Shown here: one piece after another, positions 42,117 to 51,700 of the stretch | Layout of the letters: each line of letters starts with the position of its first letter | Position numbering within the stretch: the stretch's first letter is position 1 | Source of the DNA: Streptomyces sp. DG2A-72 | GTDB lineage: Bacteria > Actinomycetota > Actinomycetes > Streptomycetales > Streptomycetaceae | Assembly: GCF_030499575.1 (NCBI RefSeq) | Contig: NZ_JASTLC010000001.1 | Span: 6,472,001 to 6,536,000, forward strand | DNA length: 64,000 nt | Direction: 5' to 3' | Position numbers and translations under genes: made by a program | Notes under the pieces: generated by a model | Database searches by the model: none | What the model was told of the DNA's origin: nothing | The model's input: the letters and a program-made list of their open reading frames with translations, nothing else

Positions 42117-42235
42117 ACTGAACGGCCTCCTCCTCAAACGCCGGACGGGGTGAGTGTGGTGTGCCTTTCGAGATGCCGAGTCGGGTGGTGGGTGGGGATA
42201 GGCCCGGGGGGCTGGGGGCGGAGCCCCCAGGGGCC
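42117..42235. repeat. Inverted CGTTTGAGGA-type element and CTGGGGGC hairpin
   Basis: The reverse complement of the 38394 element (CTCCTCAAACGCCGGACGGG, 42128-42147) is followed by CTGGGGGC (42212-42219) pairing with GCCCCCAG (42223-42230). Both types are common Streptomyces intergenic sequences; the hairpin may act as a terminator. Confidence 0.6.
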
Positions 42236-42324
42236 GTCACCCGCCACGACCCGCAGGGACCTCGTGCCCACCTGTTCGCCGCATCAATGTCCCGGTTCGC
42301 CTATTTCCTCCCTAGCCTGGAGTG

Positions 42325-43467
42325 ATGGGTGAGGACATCCGGCTCGCGGCGGTCGTGGCGTTGGCGCAGGGTATGGCGGCTGCGCATGGGTCGCGGGATG
42401 CGTGGCGGGCGGCGGCTGTCGGGGCTTGTCGGGCCTTGGGGGGGAGTTTTGCGGCGCTGTCGGTGTGGGAGCGGGATCTGGGGCGGCTGCGGGTGCTGGT
42501 GAATGTGGGGGAGCGGGCGGCCGGGGAGGTGGAGTTCCCGGAAGATGAGGCTTACCCGGTGCATCAGTTCCCCGAGATCACCGAGTTTCTGCACGAGCGG
42601 TGGGCCGGGGGCGGTGAACCCGACGCCTGGGTCGAGACCGCTGATGGGCCTACGACAGGGCGGCCCGGTTATGTCCATCAGCGCGTTGCCGCCCTGCGCC
42701 GCCGTGGCCGCGGCTGCTGTGTCGTCGCCCCGATCGTGCTGCACGGGCGGGCCTGGGGGGAGCTGTATGTCGCCCGGGCTGTCGGAGAGCCCGTCTTCGA
42801 CCGGGCCGACGCCGACTTCGCCACCGTCCTCGCTGCCGTCGTCGCCGCCGGGATCGCCCAGGCCGAGCGGCTGGAGGAGGCGAGGAGGCTGGCGTACACC
42901 GACGCGCTCACCGGACTCGCCAACCGCCGCGCCGTCGACGTACGTCTGGAGGAGGCCGTCGAGCGGCATCGCACTCAGGGGGTCGTCGTCAGTCTGGTCG
43001 TCTGTGATCTCAATGGGCTCAAGCGGGTCAACGACACGCGCGGGCATGCCGTCGGGGATCGGCTCCTCGAGCGGTTCGGGTCGGTGCTGTCCCTGTGCGG
43101 GGCCATGCTTCCGGGCGCGCTTGCCGCCCGGCTCGGCGGTGACGAGTTCTGTCTGCTCGCGGTCGGGCCGCCCGCCGACGAGGTCGTCCGGGCCGCCGGC
43201 GAACTGTGCCGCCGGGCCGCCGAGTTGGAGCTGGGGGAGGGCGTCGCCTGCGGGGTCGCGTCGACGGGCGATCAGATCGGGCCCGTTCGCTCTGCCCGGC
43301 GGCTGTTCCGGCTCGCGGACGCCGCCCAGTACCGCGCCAAGGCCGTACGGGCCACCAAACCCGTCGTCGCCGGACGCGAAGGGCCGGACGATCCCGTCGT
43401 ACGGCTGGCCGACGAACCGTCCCGCGACACCGGTGCCGAGCGGCGCCGGTTCCGGGGGCGGCGCTGA
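42325..43467 (+). CDS. GAF-GGDEF protein, probable diguanylate cyclase
   Basis: This 380-residue cytoplasmic protein has an N-terminal GAF-like sensory domain (about residues 10-180; ALGGSFAALSVWERDLGRLR, VVAPIVLHGRAWGELYVAR) and a GGDEF domain starting at LAYTDALTGLANRRAVDVRL. The active-site signature is intact (RLGGDEFCLLAVG), with VVCDLNGLKRVNDTRGHAVGD as the metal and substrate segment, so it should make c-di-GMP. No EAL domain and no transmembrane helix are present. It lies 4.7 kb from cya, so both second-messenger cyclases share this neighbourhood. ATG 42325 or GTG 42322 is the start; AGCCTGGAG lies close by. c-di-GMP controls development in Streptomyces through BldD. Confidence 0.87.
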   Translation: MGEDIRLAAVVALAQGMAAAHGSRDAWRAAAVGACRALGGSFAALSVWERDLGRLRVLVNVGERAAGEVEFPEDEAYPVHQFPEITEFLHERWAGGGEPDAWVETADGPTTGRPGYVHQRVAALRRRGRGCCVVAPIVLHGRAWGELYVARAVGEPVFDRADADFATVLAAVVAAGIAQAERLEEARRLAYTDALTGLANRRAVDVRLEEAVERHRTQGVVVSLVVCDLNGLKRVNDTRGHAVGDRLLERFGSVLSLCGAMLPGALAARLGGDEFCLLAVGPPADEVVRAAGELCRRAAELELGEGVACGVASTGDQIGPVRSARRLFRLADAAQYRAKAVRATKPVVAGREGPDDPVVRLADEPSRDTGAERRRFRGRR

Positions 43468-43556
43468 CGCCGGCGTGACGGTGTGACCAAATCGGTAAGG
43501 GGTGAAACCAGCACCCACTCGTGACATCTTCGAATTCACTCACTACTCTCCTGAAT

Positions 43557-45101
43557 ATGGATATGCACACTGTGGTGGTGGGGACGTCCGGGGCGACCGC
43601 GTCCGACGTTCTCGCCGTGGCGCGCGCCGGCGCCCGGGTCGAGCTCTCCCCGGAGGCCGTGGCCGCGCTTGCCGCGGCCCGCGAGATCGTGGAGGCGCTG
43701 GCGGCCAAGCCCGACCCCGTCTACGGCGTGAGCACCGGCTTCGGCGCCCTGGCGACCCGGCACATCAGCCAGGAGCTGCGGGCCCAGCTGCAGCGCAACA
43801 TCGTCCGCTCGCACGCCGCCGGGATGGGGGCGAGGGTGGAGCGGGAGGTCGTACGAGGCCTGATGTTCCTGCGCCTGAAGACCCTCTGCTCGGGGCACAC
43901 CGGTGTCCGGCCCGAGGTCGCGCAGACCATGGCCGACCTGCTCAACGCCGGAATCACCCCCGTCGTGCACGAGTACGGCTCCCTCGGCTGCTCCGGCGAC
44001 CTGGCTCCGCTGTCCCACTGCGCCCTGACGCTGATGGGCGAGGGGGAGGCGGAGGGCCCGGACGGGACCCTGAGGCCCGCCGCCGAGCTTCTCGCCGAGC
44101 ACGGGATCCGGCCCGTCGAACTCCGTGAGAAGGAAGGCCTCGCCCTCCTCAACGGCACCGACGGCATGCTCGGCATGCTGGTGATGGCCCTCGCCGACCT
44201 CGACACCCTCTACAAGTCCGCCGACGTCACCGCCGCCCTCAGCCTCGAAGCCCTCCTCGGGACGGACAAGGTGCTCGCGCCCGAGCTGCACGCCATCCGG
44301 CCGCACCCGGGCCAAGGCGCCTCCGCCGCCAACATGCTGGCCGTGCTGAAGGGCTCGGGCCTGACCGGGCATCACCAGGACGACGCGCCCCGCGTCCAGG
44401 ACGCGTATTCCGTGCGGTGCGCTCCGCAGGTCGCCGGCGCCGGACGCGACACCATGGCCCACGCCCGGCTCGTCGCCGAGCGCGAACTCGCCTCCGCCGT
44501 CGACAATCCCGTCGTACTGCCCGCCGGACGCGTCGAGTCCAACGGCAACTTCCATGGCGCGCCCGTGGCTTATGTCCTCGACTTCCTCGCCATCGCCGCC
44601 GCCGACCTCGCGTCGATCGCCGAGCGCCGTACCGACCGGCTGCTCGACAAGAACCGCAGCCACGGGCTGCCCCCGTTCCTCGCGGACGACCCGGGGGTGG
44701 ACAGCGGGCTGATGATCGCTCAGTACACGCAGGCCGCGCTGGTGAGCGAGATGAAGCGGCTGGCCGTACCGGCGTCGGCCGACTCGATTCCGTCCTCCGC
44801 GATGCAGGAGGACCATGTCTCCATGGGCTGGTCGGCGGCTCGTAAGCTGCGTACGGCCGTCGACAATCTGACCCGGGTCGTCGCCATCGAGCTGTACGCC
44901 GCCACGCGCGCCGTCGAGTTGCGCGAGGGGCTGACCCCGGCGCCCGCGTCGCGGGCCGTCATCGAGGCCGCACGTGCGGCGGGTGTGGCGGGTCCCGGTC
45001 CGGACCGGTTCCTGGCGCCCGATCTCGCGGCGGCGGACGCGTTCGTACGGGACGGGCGGCTGCTGGCGGCCGTGGAGTCAGTCACCGGGCCGCTCCAGTA
45101 G
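43557..45101 (+). CDS. hutH: Histidine ammonia-lyase
   Basis: This enzyme of about 514 residues deaminates L-histidine to urocanate, the first step of histidine use. The MIO cofactor is formed autocatalytically from three residues in HEYGSLGCSGDLAPLSHCAL; here they are Cys-Ser-Gly (about 145-147) instead of the common Ala-Ser-Gly, a variant I believe is usual in Streptomyces. Other family elements are YGVSTGFGALATRHI, RVQDAYSVRCAPQV and QEDHVSMGWSAARKL. Start ATG 43557 or 43563; no Shine-Dalgarno sequence is seen, so the mRNA may be leaderless. The other hut genes are not in the window. Confidence 0.92.
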   Translation: MDMHTVVVGTSGATASDVLAVARAGARVELSPEAVAALAAAREIVEALAAKPDPVYGVSTGFGALATRHISQELRAQLQRNIVRSHAAGMGARVEREVVRGLMFLRLKTLCSGHTGVRPEVAQTMADLLNAGITPVVHEYGSLGCSGDLAPLSHCALTLMGEGEAEGPDGTLRPAAELLAEHGIRPVELREKEGLALLNGTDGMLGMLVMALADLDTLYKSADVTAALSLEALLGTDKVLAPELHAIRPHPGQGASAANMLAVLKGSGLTGHHQDDAPRVQDAYSVRCAPQVAGAGRDTMAHARLVAERELASAVDNPVVLPAGRVESNGNFHGAPVAYVLDFLAIAAADLASIAERRTDRLLDKNRSHGLPPFLADDPGVDSGLMIAQYTQAALVSEMKRLAVPASADSIPSSAMQEDHVSMGWSAARKLRTAVDNLTRVVAIELYAATRAVELREGLTPAPASRAVIEAARAAGVAGPGPDRFLAPDLAAADAFVRDGRLLAAVESVTGPLQ

Positions 45102-45108
45102 GACGGGT

Positions 45109-45144
45109 GAGGGGCCCTGCCGTACGACCGGAGCAGGGCCCCTC
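45109..45144. terminator. Bidirectional terminator between hutH and a convergent gene
   Basis: GAGGGGCCCTGC and GCAGGGCCCCTC form a perfect 12-bp stem with a 12-base loop, 4 bp before the stop codon of the convergent lipoprotein gene. Confidence 0.8.
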
Positions 45145-45147
45145 GGA

Positions 45148-45933
45148 TCACTTGAGCTTGGCCGCCTGCGCGTCGACCACGGCCGAGGGGACCTCGGCCG
45201 CCTTGCCGGTGCCCATCTGCGCGAAGTCCACCGTGTAGTACGTCGAGACGGTGCCGCCGTGGCGTAGCACCCGCGTGTTGAAGGTGGCCGTGCCCTCGCC
45301 GTCCATGTCGGAGTCCACGGAGAACGCGACGGACTCGTCGCCGCCTGTGGGGGCCTGCTGGGAAGAGACCTTGGTGATCTTCTGGGTCTCGCCCTGGGCG
45401 GTGATGGTGAACCCGCCGGAGCAGGCCGCGATGCCGTCGGAGACGGCCTTGATCGCCTGCGCGGCGCCGTCGCCTTCGTATGAGGAGAGGCCCACGAAGG
45501 TCATGTTGACCGAGAAGGCGTTCTCGATGTCGGCCTCCGTGAGCTCCTCGGCGGACTTGGCGGCGGCGTCCGACGACGGGTCCGCGGTGACCGTGTTGCT
45601 CACGCTCGCGTCCGTGTCACCCGGCGCGAGACCGGCCATGGCCCAGGCGAGCGGCGCGCACGCGGCCTTGTCGGTCTTCACGACGCTCTTGGACTTCGGC
45701 AGGGTGTCGTCGCCGGTGGCGACCTTGTAGCCCTTGATCTCGCCCTCGGCGAGCAGCAGCTTCTCCAACTCGCCCGCGCTGCGCGCCTTGGCGGCCCGAG
45801 CCGGCGCGGCGGACTCGGAGCCGAGCGCCTTGGAGCCGCCCGACTCCTCGGTGGAACAACCGGTGACAAGGGCGAGCGCCAGCGTGCTCACGGCGACCGT
45901 GGCGGCTGTGCGCGCGCCCGATGATCTCTTCAT
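45148..45933 (-). CDS. Putative lipoprotein
   Basis: This 261-residue protein has a lipoprotein signal peptide with the lipobox LVTGCSTEE. The mature part is acidic and Ala/Ser/Thr-rich, with one pair of Cys (AACAPLAWA, IAACSGGFTI) that could form a disulfide, and a C-terminal beta-rich region (RVLRHGGTVSTYYTVDF). No enzyme motif is visible; it is a lipid-anchored surface protein of unknown function. ATG 45933 is the start. The LAxTG gene lies upstream in the same direction, about 41 bp away, so the two surface proteins may be cotranscribed. Confidence 0.8.
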   Translation of the reverse strand: MKRSSGARTAATVAVSTLALALVTGCSTEESGGSKALGSESAAPARAAKARSAGELEKLLLAEGEIKGYKVATGDDTLPKSKSVVKTDKAACAPLAWAMAGLAPGDTDASVSNTVTADPSSDAAAKSAEELTEADIENAFSVNMTFVGLSSYEGDGAAQAIKAVSDGIAACSGGFTITAQGETQKITKVSSQQAPTGGDESVAFSVDSDMDGEGTATFNTRVLRHGGTVSTYYTVDFAQMGTGKAAEVPSAVVDAQAAKLK

Positions 45934-45974
45934 GGGCGGACTATGCGGCCCAAGTCAAAGACACGTCAAGTGGG

Positions 45975-46280
45975 TTAAAAACCCAGTCGCTCACGCCGTA
46001 CCGAATACACCACGAACCCGGCACCGAGGGCGAGGCAGAACGTCCCGCCGATGACATACGGGGTGGTGTCGAAGCTTCCGGTGTCGGCGAGTTGAGTGCC
46101 GTCGGCGGAAGCCTCAGTGGTGACCCGGGCCTGCGTGGTGACCTGCGACGTCGGGGGCGCCGAGGGCTCCGCTCTTGCCGGGCCGTCCATCGTCGCGTTG
46201 GCGGACGGAACGAACCACAGGGCACCCAGCAGGGTGCCCGCGGCGGCGGCGGTCAGCAACGGACGGCGAGCGGATGACAC
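45975..46280 (-). CDS. Small LAxTG-anchored surface protein
   Basis: This 101-residue protein has a signal peptide (to about SANA), a short spacer and a sortase sorting signal: LADTG (about residue 64), a hydrophobic helix (YVIGGTFCLALGAGFVVYSV) and the basic tail RRERLGF. The motif is that recognised by class E sortases in Streptomyces. The mature wall-linked part is only about 35 residues, very short for a display protein. GTG 46280 is the start. It is the second LAxTG protein in the window, but lies 25 kb from the sortase-like genes. Confidence 0.78.
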   Translation of the reverse strand: MSSARRPLLTAAAAGTLLGALWFVPSANATMDGPARAEPSAPPTSQVTTQARVTTEASADGTQLADTGSFDTTPYVIGGTFCLALGAGFVVYSVRRERLGF

Positions 46281-46389
46281 GGAATATCGATCCCCTTGTG
46301 GCGCTGGCGAATTGGCCGTGTGAGGCGATGTTAGTGAAAGGCGAGGGTCACGGGAAAGTCACGGGGGCTGTAGGCCGTACGCTCCGGGC

Positions 46390-46749
46390 ATGAGCACTGC
46401 AGAGACATCACGATTTGTACGGCTTCGCGTGGAGCTCGTGATCGAGGTCGACGACGCCGACGACCTCACGAAAGCGGCACTTCAGCGCATCGCGGATCAC
46501 GCTGATATGCCGCAGGACGAACGGGTACACGCACAGAGCGCTGTGACGGAAGACACGGCGGAGGCCCTCGCGTATCTCGTGGACCCGTTCGACCTGGTCA
46601 GCGAGGTGCCGGGAATCGAGCTCCAGCAGGCCTCCTGGAGCAGTGAGCAGATCGAATACGACCCGGAGTCGCCCGAGTGGGACCTCGACGAGGATGATGG
46701 CGACTACGGCGACGGTGACGAGGAAGACGCCGAGAAGGCGGTCGGCTGA
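46390..46749 (+). CDS. Conserved acidic hypothetical protein
   Basis: This 119-residue cytoplasmic protein has an N-terminal ordered region (RFVRLRVELVIEVDDADDLT, then helix KAALQRIADHADM) and a very acidic C-terminus (DLDEDDGDYGDGDEEDAE). No catalytic motif or known family can be assigned. It starts with ATG 46390 and is divergent from the LAxTG gene across a 109-bp gap. The 230-bp gap downstream contains the region upstream of the transpeptidase gene. The function is unknown. Confidence 0.7.
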   Translation: MSTAETSRFVRLRVELVIEVDDADDLTKAALQRIADHADMPQDERVHAQSAVTEDTAEALAYLVDPFDLVSEVPGIELQQASWSSEQIEYDPESPEWDLDEDDGDYGDGDEEDAEKAVG

Positions 46750-46980
46750 CGCTGCTTGGGAAATTCGTGACCCTGGGCGGCAACCGCCGTCCGGGGTTTC
46801 GTCGTCTCAGGGGGCGCACTGACCGACATGGACACCACCCGCCCCGCGAACGTGGTGTGCCCCACACATCCGACGGATGTGGAACGGGACGAACCGGTCT
46901 TGGCGTTTATGTTTCTTACGGATGTTGGTTAACGGGGACACTCGGGGTTTGGGGATTCGGCAGCGATGGAGAAGCGTGTG

Positions 46981-48228
46981 ATGACGAACAGTAAGCGGCG
47001 CAGGGGCCTGATGGCCGCGTCCGCACTGCTCGGCGGTGTCCTGGTGCTCTCGGCCTGTTCCGGCGGCGACGGCGACGCCTCCGGCGGGGGCAACGACACC
47101 TCGCAGGCGAAGGTCGACGAGGCGGCGGCCAAGAAGACCTCCGAGGCCCAGATCAAGATCACGCCGAAGGACGGCTCGGACAACGCCTCCATCAACAAGG
47201 GCACCGCCGTCACCGTGAGCAAGGGCACGCTCACCGAGGTGAAGATGACCACGGACGACGGCACCGCCGTCGAGGGCGAGATATCCGCCGACAAGACCAG
47301 CTGGAAGCCCAGCGTCCAGCTGGAGCGGTCCACCACCTACAAGGTGACGGCGGAGGCCAAGGACTCCGAAGGCCGCGTCGCCCACGAGAACGCCTCGTTC
47401 TCCACGGTCTCCCCGGACAACAGCTTCCTCGGCTACTTCACGCCGGAGGACGGCTCCACGGTCGGTGTGGGCATGCCGGTGTCGCTCAACTTCGACAAGG
47501 CGATCACCAACAAGGCGGACGTCCAGAAGGGCGTCACCGTCACCTCCAGCAGCGGCCAGGAAGTCGTCTGCCACTGGTTCAACGACACCCGCATGGACTG
47601 CCGGCCGGACGAGTACTGGAAGGGCGGCTCCACCGTCACGCTGAAGCTCGCGCTCGACGGCGTCGAGGGCTCCGAGGGTGTCTACGGCGTCCAGCAGAAG
47701 ACGGTCACCTTCAAGATCGGCCGCAACCAGGTCTCCTACGTCGACGCCAAGACCAAGCAGATGAAGGTCACGCAGGACGGCAAGACGATCAAGACCATTC
47801 CGATCTCCGCCGGTTCGCCCGAGAACAAGACGTACGAGGGCCAGATGGTGATCTCCGAGAAGTTCAAGGAGACCCGGATGAACGGCGCGACGGTCGGTTT
47901 CACCGACGATGACGGCAAGGGCGAGTACGACATCAAGGACGTCCCCCATGCCATGCGCCTGTCGACCTCCGGCACGTTCATCCACGGCAACTACTGGGGC
48001 GCCAACTCCATCTTCGGCAGCGTCAACACCAGCCACGGCTGCGTCGGCCTGAACGACACCAAGGGCGCCAACGACAAGGGCACGGCGGCCTACTGGTTCT
48101 ACAACAACTCGATCGTCGGTGACGTCGTGGTCGTCCAGAACACCGGCGACAAGACCATCGCCCCGGACAACGGCCTGAACGGCTGGAACATGGACTGGGC
48201 GCAGTGGAAGGCGGGGTCGGAGGTCTGA
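46981..48228 (+). CDS. L,D-transpeptidase lipoprotein
   Basis: This 415-residue protein is lipid-anchored (lipobox VLSACSGG) and has two Ig-like domains followed by a YkuD catalytic domain. The active site is seen as GTFIHGNYWGANSIFGSVNT and SHGCVGL, with the catalytic Cys in SHGC. L,D-transpeptidases make 3-3 crosslinks in peptidoglycan, which are prominent in Streptomyces and mycobacteria. ATG 46981 is chosen because GGAGAAG lies 6 bases upstream and the signal peptide fits; ATG 46966 is an alternative. A strong terminator follows. Confidence 0.92.
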   Translation: MTNSKRRRGLMAASALLGGVLVLSACSGGDGDASGGGNDTSQAKVDEAAAKKTSEAQIKITPKDGSDNASINKGTAVTVSKGTLTEVKMTTDDGTAVEGEISADKTSWKPSVQLERSTTYKVTAEAKDSEGRVAHENASFSTVSPDNSFLGYFTPEDGSTVGVGMPVSLNFDKAITNKADVQKGVTVTSSSGQEVVCHWFNDTRMDCRPDEYWKGGSTVTLKLALDGVEGSEGVYGVQQKTVTFKIGRNQVSYVDAKTKQMKVTQDGKTIKTIPISAGSPENKTYEGQMVISEKFKETRMNGATVGFTDDDGKGEYDIKDVPHAMRLSTSGTFIHGNYWGANSIFGSVNTSHGCVGLNDTKGANDKGTAAYWFYNNSIVGDVVVVQNTGDKTIAPDNGLNGWNMDWAQWKAGSEV

Positions 48229-48266
48229 CGCCGACCTGTGCGCTGACGCGCTGACTTCAGTCGACT

Positions 48267-48298
48267 GAGGGCGGTCACCCGATCGGGTGGCCGCCCTC
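48267..48298 (+). terminator. Terminator of the L,D-transpeptidase gene
   Basis: GAGGGCGGTCACCC and GGGTGGCCGCCCTC form a 14-bp stem with one mismatch around GATC, followed by AAGTTTCGCTT. Confidence 0.8.
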
Positions 48299-48665
48299 AA
48301 GTTTCGCTTCGAATAAGGGAGTTGCCGGTAATATCCGGCATGTGACGCGCCTCGGGTGCGCCTCCCTTGTTCGGTGGGACGTCACGCCAAGCCGAAACCG
48401 ACTCTCATGTGTCGGCTCACCCGGTTGCTGCCGGAAGCGTGGGCCAAGCATGTGAGGAGGTGGTGGCTCACCAGGTAGCGGGAGATCCCCAGTAGTACTA
48501 GGGACCTCCCGCCGAGCTCCTGAGTGAGCTGGAGCCCCTGTCACGGTTTTTCTTCACCCGGCCGTGGCGGGGGCTTCGTGCTCCTAGGAAAGTACATCCC
48601 GGCCCTCCGCCGCAACCCCGACTCGGCCAGTCGGCGATCAGTTCGACTTGAGTGCCGCGATGATT
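48299..48665. other. Intergenic stretch with strong secondary structure, possible small RNA
   Basis: No gene is visible in this 367-bp region. It has several stems: GCGGGAG (48478-48484) with CTCCCGC (48506-48512), extended by TCCC/GGGA; GGCATGTGACGCGCCTCGGG nearby; and GAGCTCC/GGAGC at about 48514-48536, followed by a TTTTT run near 48545. This is more structure than an ordinary gap between two genes whose own terminators lie at either end. No known riboswitch class fits. Confidence 0.35.
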
Positions 48666-48698
48666 CGGGCCCTTCGAGATTCACTCTCGAAGGGCCCG
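48666..48698 (-). terminator. Terminator of the subtilisin gene
   Basis: CGGGCCCTTCGAGA and TCTCGAAGGGCCCG form a perfect 14-bp stem with a 5-base loop, 24 bp after the protease stop codon. Confidence 0.85.
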
Positions 48699-48722
48699 AT
48701 CCTGTGGTCCGATCTCAGCTAC

Positions 48723-51700
48723 TCACTTGCCGTAGTACGCGTTGTAGATCGAGATCGTCGACTTGTTGTTCTTCTTGTCGGTGATCTTGGCGTGGAAGGA
48801 GATCGCCTTCCCCTTCGCCGGGTTCTTCACGGTGATCTTGCCGCCCGAGACGGTGACCTTCTTCCAGGTCTGGCCGTAGTCGTACGACACGTACACCGTC
48901 AGCGACTTGAGGTTGCTGCCCTTGGCCGAGCCCTGGACGGTGACCGGGATCTTGACCGTCTTGTCGGCCTCGACGCGGCTGTCCGGGCCCGTGGCCGCGC
49001 TGAAGCGGACCGTGGACGCGGGGAGCTTGGCGAAGTCGGCGGACGGCTTCTTGGAGCGGAAGGTCCAGCTCGCGTCGATCCGCGTGGACGCGGCGGCGAC
49101 CTTGACGCTCCGCTTGACCGACGTCGTCAGCTTGTACTCGGCGTCGCCGGACGGGACCTTGAACCTGTCCTCGCCGAGCAGCGGGTCGTCGTTGCTGCCG
49201 ACCTTGGTGCCGTTGCGGTAGAGCGAGGTGTTCACCGAGGTGAACAGCGACGAGCCCGCGTGTCCCACGCTGTCCGCGAACAGCGGCAGGTACCCGTAGA
49301 TGTCGTTGCCCTCGCGGAACAGCCCGAACTGGGAGTTCAGATGCGGGCCGAAGACCGCCCGGTTGAAGGTCTTCTTGTAGGTCTTGCCACCCTGGAACTT
49401 CTGGAAGTTGCCGAGCGTGTAGGACGCCTCCAGGATCGGGAAGCCGTCCGCGTCCGTGCCGCCGTACTGCTGGACGTCGTACGTCCACTCGATCTTGTCG
49501 GACGTCGACAGGTACAGCGTGCGTGTGCCGGGCAGCTTCTGCTCGACCGGGTTGCCGATGACGACGTCCTCGGGGAAGGCGCCGACCGTGAGGATGCCGC
49601 CGGTCTTTCCGGCGGTGGCGGCACCGATGTCGTTCTTCACCTTGGCGAGTTCGCCCGCCTTGAAGTGGCGGACCTTGTCGCCCTGGATCTTCTTGACCTT
49701 GGCGGTGGTGGCGACGTCGTACTCGGTGTCGTCGCCCTTGGTCCACTGGCCGTTCCAGGTCTGGGTGAGGCCGCTGACCTCCCCGCCGAGGTGGGCCATG
49801 CGCAGGTCGGCGAAGGAGTCGAGGCCAAAGCTGAAGCCGCCGCCCGCTGCCTCGTAGCCGTAGCCGATCATGCCGAACGTCTGCTTGGCCGCGGCGTCCG
49901 GCACCGTGATGTCGGCCGCCTTGGTCTTACGGGCGTCGATCGTCACCGAGGTGTCCTTGGTGACGGTCAGCCTCGGCTGCACCAGCCAGTCGAGGCCGCC
50001 CTCGAAGGTCACGAAGTCCTTCGCGATCCAGGCGTCCAGCAGATAGGTGCCCTTGGCCACGCGCATGGTGGTCGTGCCGGACTCGGAGGCCGGGACCGAG
50101 TAGTTGCGGTTCGCGCCCAGGCCCGCGTAGCCGAGCAGCACGGTGTTGTACTCGGACGGCTGCCCGTCCTTGCCGATGTGCTTGACCTTGAGGTCGTACG
50201 ACTCGACCTCACGCTGCACCGCGGCCGCCGTACGGACGCTCTGGCCGCCGCCCGTCGCCGTCACATAAGCCGAGTACGCACCGTCGACGGTGCCGCCCAG
50301 CTTGGTGTTGACGGACATGTCGACGCTGGCCTTGCCGCCCGCCGGGACGGTCACCGTGGTGGCACCCAGCTTGAAGAAGCCGGCCGGAGCGGCCTGCCCC
50401 TTCGGGTTGGTCGCCGTGGAGGTCAGCTTGAGCGTGACGGCCGTCGTACCGAGGTTGCGGTACGTCAGCTTCTTGGTGACCGGTGTGTCGTCGGTGTGCG
50501 GCCACTGCTGCGTACCGAAGCTCACCGACACCGGGTCGGCGATCACGGTCTGCTTGATGGCCTTGTCGACCTGGATGCGGCCCGAACCCTGCTGGAACGG
50601 CGTGTACTTGCCGCCCTTGGTGGAACCGGTCAGCGCGCCCTTGATCTCGGCGTAGGTCCAGTCCGGGTGCTGCTGCTTCAGGATCGCCGCCGCGCCCGCG
50701 ACATGCGGGGTCGCCATCGACGTACCGTCGATGGTCAGGTAGCCGGCCGGGTTCTCGCCGACTTCCTGCGCGATGACGCTGCCCTTGGCCGAGGCGGCCG
50801 TGATGGCCACGCCCGGCGCGGTGACGTCCGGCTTGATGGCGCCGTCACCGGTGCGCGGGCCGGTGCTGGAGAACGGGGCGAGGACGTCCTTGTCGTCGAC
50901 GGCGCCGACGGTGAGCGCGGCGTCCGCGGAGCCGGGCGAACCGACCGACTCCGGGCCGGAGTTGCCCGCGGCGATGGCGAAGAGCGTGCCCGTCTCGGCG
51001 GAGATCTTGTTGACCGCCGCCTCCAGCGGGTCGATCTCCGGGGTGTCGCCGCCGCCCAGGCTCATGTTGATGACGTCGGCGCCCTGTGCGGCCGCCCACT
51101 CCATGCCGGCGAGGATGCCGGAGTCGTCACCGAAGCCGTTGTCGTCGAGGACCTTGCCGTTGAGGATCTTGGCGCCCGGAGCGACGCCCTTGTACTTGCC
51201 GCCCGACTTGGCGCCGGTGCCCGCCGCGATGGACGCGACGTGCGTGCCGTGGCCGTAGCGGTCGGTGGCGTCGGCGGCCGTGGTGAAGTTCTTGGACTCC
51301 ACGACCTGGTTCTTCAGGTCGGCGTGGGTGGCGTCCACGCCGGTGTCCAGGACGGCGATCTTGACGCCCTTGCCGTCGTAACCGGCCGCCCATGCCTTGG
51401 GGGCGCCGATCTGCGGCACGGACTTGTCGAGGCTGGCCTTGCGGACCCCGTCGAGCCAGATGTGCGCGATGCCGGAGGCCGTCTTGTCGCCGTTGGTGAC
51501 GGCGTCCCACAGCTCGGGCATGTCCTTCTGCGGCGTCTGTACGGCGTCCGCGTTGAGGGAGGTGAGGGTCCTGCGGAGCGTGCCCGCGTCCCGGACGTCG
51601 GACTTGGCGGCGGTGGCGGCGCCCTTGTAGCCGATGATGACCTTCAGGCCGTTCTTCTGGGACGAACGGGTCGCGGTCTTGTTCAGCTCGGTGATGTCGA

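Noticed and set aside
41356..42240. Long repetitive open frames on both strands of the GC-rich array
   Set aside because: Open frames occur in several phases because the repeat unit lacks stops; there is no ribosome binding site, domain or codon-position bias.
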